Shown piece by piece: positions 62,301-64,000 of a stretch of 64,000 nt of DNA; within the stretch, counting starts at the first letter, position 1, and every line of letters starts with the position of its first letter. The stretch is from NCBI GenBank assembly GCA_964019695.1, contig OZ026518.1, positions 72,551,254 to 72,615,253 of the forward strand. Reading direction: 5' to 3'. The notes beneath the pieces are model-generated. The model had not been told where the DNA came from, did no database searches, and saw only the letters and a program-made list of their open reading frames with translations. The position numbers and the translations under genes are program-made. This DNA comes from Loripinus fragilis. Its lineage: Eukaryota > Mollusca > Bivalvia > Lucinida > Lucinidae.

Positions 62301-63949
62301 GTTATAAGGCCCCTGTCCCAATGGCAAATGCCTACATTTTTTCCCGATTTGAACAAAAAAATTCCCAATCAGAAGGTCATTTTTATGCAAATGAATGTAG
62401 TTAACAAATTGCCTTCATTTTCAATGGACTTTTAATCAGAATAAAGCATATAATCAGGAATAAGAGTGATTCAATGCAGTTTTAGGGTCCCTGTTTAAGA
62501 AAATGATACAAAAATGAATGATGAAATTTTTCCCAATTTGGGTTAAAATGCCAAAAATTTCCCAAAGCAAAAGGCGCTAGGGCCCCTTCCCAAAAAGGTT
62601 GAAAAAATCCCTGATACTATAAGTAAAGTCTAAAAGGCCAATATGGCACACACATTCTTCAGGGCCTTATATAGCTCCATAGGCAGACATGAAAAGTATA
62701 AACTAAAAAAAAATTTAGGCGGAAAAGCTCATATGATGATTTGAATTTTATATCTAGCACTTGAGTGATTTTTCTTACAATATTTGGCTAATAGAATTTT
62801 AAAACAAGCTTATTTCTGACAATTGAAGTTAAATTGTTCATCAGAATCAAGAATATGAAAAGAAAATCTGCCCACAAAGCTACCAATCTCTAAATGCTAC
62901 CTGCAGGAAGTGGTAAACCAAACATATTTTAAGCATGGCTAATTTATATAAGTATTGGCATTCAAGATTTATCTCTTTTATAGCTTCAATGCTGTACTTA
63001 GAGATTAATACATGGGCACCGCTGCATCACCAGGCAATTCTGCCGGGTGCCTCCGTATTTGTCTGAGGGCATTTATGCCCTCAGGCAAATTCGGAGTGCC
63101 GGGCCGATATGCCTGGTAAGTTGGCAGCTGCCATGTTTTAAACTTTTTATTACATGTTTACATGCGGGTCTTCACGTTGCTGCGACGTGAATGATGTCAT
63201 TTATGATGCTGAGGGGGCACGCGACAGCCGATATGGGTACACGAGATGGCTGACATGGGTTCATGTTAGGGCCGATATGGGTTCAAGAGAGCAGGTCATT
63301 ATGGGTTTGGAATCACTAGCAGTATCAGCCCGGGTAACTCAGCATTTTGTTACTATTTCTAGTAAAACATGTAATAAGTAATAGATAAAGGATACTTTTC
63401 CGAGGCTTTCTTGTTTAAACCGCAAGGTGGGCATAGCCCACCGAGCAGTTTAAACAGAAAGCTGAGGAAATATCCTTTATTTAGCTTGTAGTATGGCGCA
63501 GGCGCAAATAAACACGTGTTGCTGACACCTGGCGAAATTTACATTCGCTCCTCCCTGCATCCGGCCTAAGCTGTCAATTATATTACATTTACATACGGGT
63601 TAATTTGTCGCTATTTAGAAAGTTCCCGTATACATTGTTGTTTAACTAAAATTGGAAGTTAGAGTACGGTTTTAAGCTCCTCCTTCATCGTTATTCTAGG
63701 GTGTCTGATTTAAACATCAGCAAAGATCAAAGAAAAAAGCATCGGCTATACAACAATGAAAGTTATTCAAATCCCTGGGACAGCACTTACATGAGAACAG
63801 CTTCTTTTGGTTTCCCAGCTCTGACAAACTCCATCTCAGCATCCTGGAACCGGCCTTCATCCTCTAAATACATGGCATGTTTCAGGTGTATATCAGGTAG
63901 CTTGTTCTTCATGGCAATCTTACCCAGCACAAAAGCAAAATCAAATGCA
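41240..63949 (-). CDS. IFT172: IFT172, C-terminal 16 exons (5' part outside window)
   Basis: Sixteen exons with GT-AG borders join without a frame break into 627 C-terminal residues plus a stop. The protein is the large IFT-B subunit that moves with anterograde trains in cilia and helps the turnaround at the tip. Full-length proteins are about 1750 residues with N-terminal WD40 repeats, which are not in this window. Recognition rests on family landmarks: [20 protein letters not shown] and LLRAQRP (exon 2), [18 protein letters not shown] (exon 11), [15 protein letters not shown] (exon 12), [12 protein letters not shown] (exon 13) and a last exon ending FIGTWCG...YSFQ. The visible part is helical TPR-like repeats. 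Introns are packed with hairpin MITEs and SINEs, and a partial tandem exon duplication follows exon 10. Confidence 0.95.
41565..41725. mobile_element. Family H element, inverted copy, past the 3' end of exon 16's intron side
   Basis: CTTAACGCAGATAGGCGTAG through GTGCGCAGGGACCGCGGCAC, the inverse of 50240-50405. Lies in the last intron of IFT172. Confidence 0.75.
42028..42119 (-). CDS. IFT172: IFT172 visible exon 15
   Basis: 92 nt. It completes Gly, then [20 protein letters not shown] and [10 protein letters not shown]. The acceptor is TTTACTGCAG and the donor AAG|GTATGT. Confidence 0.93.
42905..43070. mobile_element. 166-bp hairpin in an IFT172 intron
   Basis: GGGGATAACCATATTCAAAA and its inverse, plus GGAGGTATATCGTCGGATAT / ATATCCGACAATATACCTCC. 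Confidence 0.8.
43150..43367. mobile_element. Family E element in an IFT172 intron
   Basis: Termini TACAGTAAAACCCTTGTAAA and the inverse TTACACAGGTTTTACTGTA. Long imperfect palindrome through CGAAAGTATTGCAGAATGC. Confidence 0.85.
43381..43534 (-). CDS. IFT172: IFT172 visible exon 14
   Basis: 154 nt, phase 0 in, one base out: [20 protein letters not shown] and onward to RQIPCVIT(G). The acceptor is TCTATTTAG and the donor G|GTATGT. Start of the C-terminal module, which has been reported to have a U-box-like fold. Confidence 0.93.
43552..43795. mobile_element. Family C element in an IFT172 intron
   Basis: Same orientation as 15372-15605: TTTCCAACAATGTGGCATTT start, CTTTGCTGGTCATGCATACC near the end. 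It begins 17 bp upstream (minus sense) of exon 14's acceptor. Confidence 0.8.
44325..44515 (-). mobile_element. SINE family 2 copy
   Basis: GATTCTTTATGTCCCAGTCA to CACTGAGTCACTGCACTCC, full length but diverged. In an IFT172 intron. Confidence 0.85.
44590..44745. mobile_element. Family A hairpin MITE in an IFT172 intron
   Basis: Full copy: AACCAAAACATATGTTGTG, a perfect AAAAGAACCGTCTCA/TGAGACGGTTCTTTT stem, CACCTGAAACGCATG, then CACAATTTTACGCCGA. Confidence 0.85.
44880..44978 (-). CDS. IFT172: IFT172 visible exon 13
   Basis: 99 nt, 33 codons, phase 0 at both ends: [20 protein letters not shown], then [13 protein letters not shown]. An acidic, Pro-containing linker typical of the family before the C-terminal module. 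The donor is ACT|GTAAGT. Confidence 0.93.
44998..45243. mobile_element. Family D element in an IFT172 intron
   Basis: Arms GCCTCGACGTGAGAAAACCT and the inverse of GTTGCGACGAGGC. Inside are a hairpin (CAGACCAGCCTGCGCATCCG) and the family motif CTAGTCTCTGTAGCTGAGGA. It starts 19 bp upstream (minus sense) of exon 13's acceptor. Confidence 0.85.
45275..45425. mobile_element. Family A with one inner arm deleted
   Basis: The left arm and AAAAGAACCGTCTCAATGAG are present, then it jumps straight to CACCCAAAACATATGC. The right half of the inner stem is missing, as expected from loss of a hairpin arm. Confidence 0.75.
45885..46125. mobile_element. Family D element in an IFT172 intron
   Basis: Second copy, same orientation, ~640 bp from the first. 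Left arm CCTCAATATATAAAGCTGAA is diverged; GTAGCTGAGCAGAATGGTTT at the right. Confidence 0.8.
46186..46600. mobile_element. Family E element split by a SINE
   Basis: Left half 46186-46286 (ACAGTAAAACCTGTGTAAAA... GCAGAATGC) and right half 46497-46600 (...GTTTTACACAGGTTTTACTG). The gap is the SINE at 46287-46496. Confidence 0.8.
46287..46496 (-). mobile_element. SINE family 2, nested in a family E element
   Basis: Full tRNA-derived unit with A and B boxes like 59722-59925. It interrupts the family E element at 46186-46600, so it is the younger insertion. Confidence 0.85.
46645..46704 (-). CDS. IFT172: IFT172 visible exon 12
   Basis: 60 nt, 20 codons, phase 0 at both ends: [20 protein letters not shown]. 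The acceptor is GTTTTGTAG and the donor GAG|GTAAGT. Short but strongly family-like. Confidence 0.93.
47087..47183. repeat. Hairpin in an IFT172 intron
   Basis: TCTTACACTTGTGATCATTT and the inverse AAATGATCACTCGTGTAAGA. The rest of the intron 46705-47866 shows no other element that I recognise. Confidence 0.8.
47867..48082 (-). CDS. IFT172: IFT172 visible exon 11
   Basis: 216 nt, 72 codons, phase 0 at both ends: [20 protein letters not shown], then [12 protein letters not shown], a helical stretch and [17 protein letters not shown]. The acceptor is TTTAAACAG and the donor AGG|GTGAGT. The largest exon in the window. Confidence 0.94.
48195..48915. mobile_element. Three short family B hairpins in an IFT172 intron
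   Basis: Hairpins at 48195-48275, 48525-48605 and 48850-48915 share the AACAGTG...GA(C/T)CC outer arm but have different inner stems (CCTGCTTCTGAAGATGCTG; GATTGCTTTGTACGAAGCC; AGCTGGCTTCTAATGAAGCC). Further short members: 1190-1290, 5110-5190, 5590-5635, 14388-14440, 20430-20500, 29347-29392, 39555-39625 and 60060-60135. Confidence 0.75.
49070..49171 (-). other. Extra partial copy of IFT172 exon 10 (copy 1)
   Basis: Same structure as copy 2, exactly 196 bp away. It is open for 34 codons (K-S-G-K-A-F-R-D...) with an intact CTT|GTAAGT donor. It shares copy 2's three silent changes and adds one Ser-to-Arg change and one silent TTA/CTA change, so copies 1 and 2 arose from each other after the first duplication. 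Confidence 0.7.
49266..49367 (-). other. Extra partial copy of IFT172 exon 10 (copy 2)
   Basis: A 102-nt segment open in the same frame. It begins after CTCAG with codons for R-S-G-K-A-F, then repeats the last 31 codons of exon 10 and the CTT|GTAAGT donor. The 31 codons differ from exon 10 at only three bases, all silent (TCG/TCA, GCC/GCA, GAC/GAT). The first part of exon 10 (NFNIYKRI) is replaced, and the acceptor lacks a good pyrimidine tract. Inclusion would keep frame and add 34 residues. It may be an alternative exon or a non-functional copy. Confidence 0.7.
49460..49570 (-). CDS. IFT172: IFT172 visible exon 10
   Basis: 111 nt, 37 codons, phase 0 at both ends. NFNIYKRIF at the start is the family sequence, followed by [20 protein letters not shown] and LRDMLVDL. 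The acceptor is ATATTTCAG and the donor CTT|GTAAGT. The last 31 codons recur in two extra copies downstream. Confidence 0.93.
50240..50405. mobile_element. Family H element
   Basis: TTATTTGGTTATTGTGTCAG, CCGCGGTCCCTGCGCACGAG, CACCCACTTTGGCTTCAAAA and CTACGCCTATCTGCGTTAAG. The inverted sister is at 41565-41725. Several chance open frames come from this unit. Confidence 0.75.
51151..51267 (-). CDS. IFT172: IFT172 visible exon 9
   Basis: 117 nt, 39 codons, phase 0 at both ends: [20 protein letters not shown], then [19 protein letters not shown]. The acceptor is TCTTTTCAG and the donor CAG|GTAATT. Confidence 0.92.
51860..52025. mobile_element. Family A hairpin MITE in an IFT172 intron
   Basis: CACAACATATGTTGTGGGTA, the inner stem with one mismatch (GACTG for GACGG), then GAGCACCCAAAACAAATG. 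Confidence 0.8.
52833..52919 (-). CDS. IFT172: IFT172 visible exon 8
   Basis: 87 nt, 29 codons, phase 0 at both ends: [20 protein letters not shown] and then KCLDTAEQQ. The acceptor is TTTTATTGCAG and the donor CAG|GTAGGT. Confidence 0.92.
53270..53512. mobile_element. Family C element in an IFT172 intron
   Basis: Complete: GAGCCGCGACATGAGATTTC to ATCACATGATGCGGCTC. The perfect central palindrome AGACTGCGCATATGCGCAG-type stem lies at 53324-53352. It carries a chance open frame (53304-53693) that runs into exon 7 on the other strand. Confidence 0.85.
53626..53689 (-). CDS. IFT172: IFT172 visible exon 7
   Basis: 64 nt. It completes Lys, then [21 protein letters not shown]. The acceptor is GTAATTTCAG and the donor GCG|GTAAGA. 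Short; accepted because it restores frame between exons 6 and 8 and matches the family. Confidence 0.92.
53704..53916. mobile_element. Family E element next to IFT172 exon 7
   Basis: ACAGTAAAACTTGTCTTAAG to CTTAAGACAGGTTTTTT. Perfect inner match GTATTGCAGAATGCTC. It starts 15 bp upstream (minus sense) of exon 7's acceptor. Confidence 0.8.
54250..54410. mobile_element. Family A hairpin MITE, opposite orientation
   Basis: Starts AGCGTAAAATTGTGAATATT, inner stem AAAAGAACTGTCTCATTGAG and inverse, ends ACATATGTTTTGGTTGAGAA. Decayed members lie at 15634-15700, 31926-31988 and 38745-38852. Confidence 0.8.
55198..55528 (+). mobile_element. SINE family 1, in an IFT172 intron
   Basis: Full-length copy with a tRNA-like head (GTGCAGTTAGTAACATG..., GCGAGTTTGATCCTG), the same body as 31239-31561 and a (CAAA)n tail. 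AACTGAACTGGTT is duplicated at 55185-55197 and 55529-55541. Antisense to IFT172. Confidence 0.9.
56293..56402 (-). CDS. IFT172: IFT172 visible exon 6
   Basis: 110 nt. [20 protein letters not shown] and then the codons to KELEP(K). A second AAEL helix start, like exon 5, fits a TPR-type repeat. The donor is AA|GTAAGT. Confidence 0.93.
56440..56632 (-). mobile_element. SINE family 2 copy
   Basis: TTTGATTTGATTCTTGACGT at the plus-strand start, the full body, and a diverged B box (GAGGCTGGAACTCGTGGC on the plus strand). Directly followed by a family B element. Confidence 0.85.
57496..57722. repeat. Inverted repeat in an IFT172 intron
   Basis: AAATGTATGTGTGGTTCCTG near 57504 and its inverse near 57697-57718; about 30-bp arms with GTAGG-type words inside. 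The surrounding 57020-57980 holds diverged copies of a sequence with GTGGTATAAGAGGGG/GGACCATTGGTTTC-like words and no gene. Confidence 0.65.
57983..58192. mobile_element. Family D element in an IFT172 intron
   Basis: Best-preserved copy: CCTTGACGCGAGAAAACCTG at the left and GACAGGTTTTCTCGCATCGT at the right. Fragments lie at 34885-34985 and 42570-42670. Confidence 0.85.
58288..58386 (-). CDS. IFT172: IFT172 visible exon 5
   Basis: 99 nt, 33 codons, phase 0 at both ends: [20 protein letters not shown] and then [13 protein letters not shown]. The acceptor is TTGTTTTCAG and the donor GCA|GTAAGT. Confidence 0.93.
58387..59379. other. Intron between IFT172 visible exons 4 and 5
   Basis: AT-rich. 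One inverted pair TAACATCTGCTAGACCCC / TTCAGCAGATGTTA at about 58861-58950, with ACATGGTTTTC.../...AAAAACATGTTT outside it. Nothing coding. Confidence 0.6.
59380..59515 (-). CDS. IFT172: IFT172 visible exon 4
   Basis: 136 nt. It completes the Arg codon, then encodes [20 protein letters not shown] through LKCWKK. The acceptor is TTATTGCAG and the donor AAA|GTGAGT. Confidence 0.93.
59722..59925 (-). mobile_element. SINE family 2, in an IFT172 intron
   Basis: On the minus strand it has an A box (TGGCTCAGTGGTAGAGTGC) and a B box (CGGGTTCGAGCCTCACC), then a body (CTTGAGCAAGACA, AAGATTGTTGATGGGACGTA) and a T-rich end on the plus strand. The 13-bp duplication CCATTTTCATTCT lies at 59709-59721 and 59926-59938. 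Confidence 0.9.
60690..60897 (-). mobile_element. SINE family 2 copy, diverged
   Basis: TTTATGTCCCAGTCAACAAT through CTCAGCCACTGCGCTTC; the A box is retained and the B box degraded. Confidence 0.75.
61149..61258 (-). CDS. IFT172: IFT172 visible exon 3
   Basis: 110 nt, phase 0 in, two bases out. It encodes [20 protein letters not shown] and continues to TDQST(R). The acceptor is TTCTTACAG and the donor AG|GTAGGA. Confidence 0.93.
61717..61955. mobile_element. Family C element in an IFT172 intron
   Basis: Same orientation as 53270-53512, complete with both termini. A truncated sister lacking the left part is at 56085-56240, and another degraded copy is at 21325-21535. Confidence 0.8.
62053..62233 (-). 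CDS. IFT172: IFT172 visible exon 2
   Basis: 181 nt. It completes the Met codon and gives [20 protein letters not shown] and a further 40 residues ending LAVKYYR. The most conserved exon in the window and the basis for naming the gene. The acceptor is TATGTCAG|GT; the donor AGG|GTAACG leaves phase 0. Confidence 0.96.
62234..63790. other. Intron between IFT172 visible exons 1 and 2
   Basis: 1.56 kb, holding the two hairpins at 63030 and 63385 and low-complexity AT-rich DNA. The frame at 63154-63381 carries repeated words (GATATGGGT(A/T)CA) but has no family match. Confidence 0.6.
63030..63117. repeat. Hairpin in an IFT172 intron
   Basis: CCAGGCA/TGCCTGG outer, then GCCGGGTGCCTCCGTATTTG and its near inverse; centre GAGGGCATTTATGCCCTC. 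Another hairpin lies at 63385-63480 (GGATA(C/T)TTTTCC... with centre GGTGGGCATAGCCCACC). Confidence 0.75.
63791..63949 (-). CDS. IFT172: IFT172 visible exon 1
   Basis: 159 nt, entered at the third base of a codon and left after two bases. It encodes 52 full residues starting [16 protein letters not shown] and ending KPKEAVL(M). The acceptor is CTTCTTTCAG and the donor AT|GTAAGT. TPR-like helices. Confidence 0.93.
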
Positions 63950-64000
63950 CTGAAAGAAGAGAAATCTTACATGAGCCAGTCCATGAGATGATAGATCAGG

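Noticed and set aside
63955..64000. Possible further IFT172 exon ending at CTCAT|GTAAGA near 63970
   Set aside because: It would leave an intron of about 21 nt before the acceptor at 63951-63950, too short to splice.

Overview
The window is animal nuclear DNA, most likely from a bivalve mollusc. The evidence is spliced genes with GT-AG introns, low GC, very dense short palindromic elements, tRNA-derived SINEs with target-site duplications, and long microsatellites. The bivalve call is an inference from the repeat style; the species cannot be fixed from sequence alone. No prokaryotic-type operon, rRNA gene or CRISPR array was found.

Two protein genes are supported, both on the minus strand. 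(1) 4633-16770: a complete three-exon gene for a 270-residue four-pass membrane protein of the PMP22/EMP/claudin superfamily. Its exon phases join exactly. Intron 1 (10 kb) carries a ~98-bp tandem array that resembles the start of exon 2. (2) 41240-63949: the last 16 exons of IFT172, an IFT-B ciliary transport subunit. They encode 627 continuous C-terminal residues; the upstream exons, including the N-terminal WD40 part, lie beyond the right edge. One IFT172 exon has two additional partial copies in tandem, both open, in phase and ending in a donor site.

Between the genes (16.9-41.2 kb) I see no host gene. This stretch holds DNA-transposon remains: a 4.6-kb TIR-bounded unit with a decayed ORF (21.7-26.3 kb), a 1.7-kb foldback element with ~507-bp arms (27.5-29.2 kb), a hAT transposase relic (35.1-35.3 kb), MITEs and a 378-bp (TCTA)n tract.

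The rest is intronic or intergenic DNA filled with repeat families, named here A-H for cross-reference. A is a hairpin with CATATGTT ends. B is a GCAAACAGTG hairpin with a variable inner stem. C has GAGCCGCGACATGAGATTTC ends. D contains CTAGTCTCTGTAGCTGAG. E has CAGTAAAACC ends. F is a TTTCGCGAAA element. G is a GGATCCGC/poly-G foldback. H contains CCGCGGTCCCTGCGCACGAG. There are also two SINE families. The two host genes have no evident functional link apart from sharing a strand.
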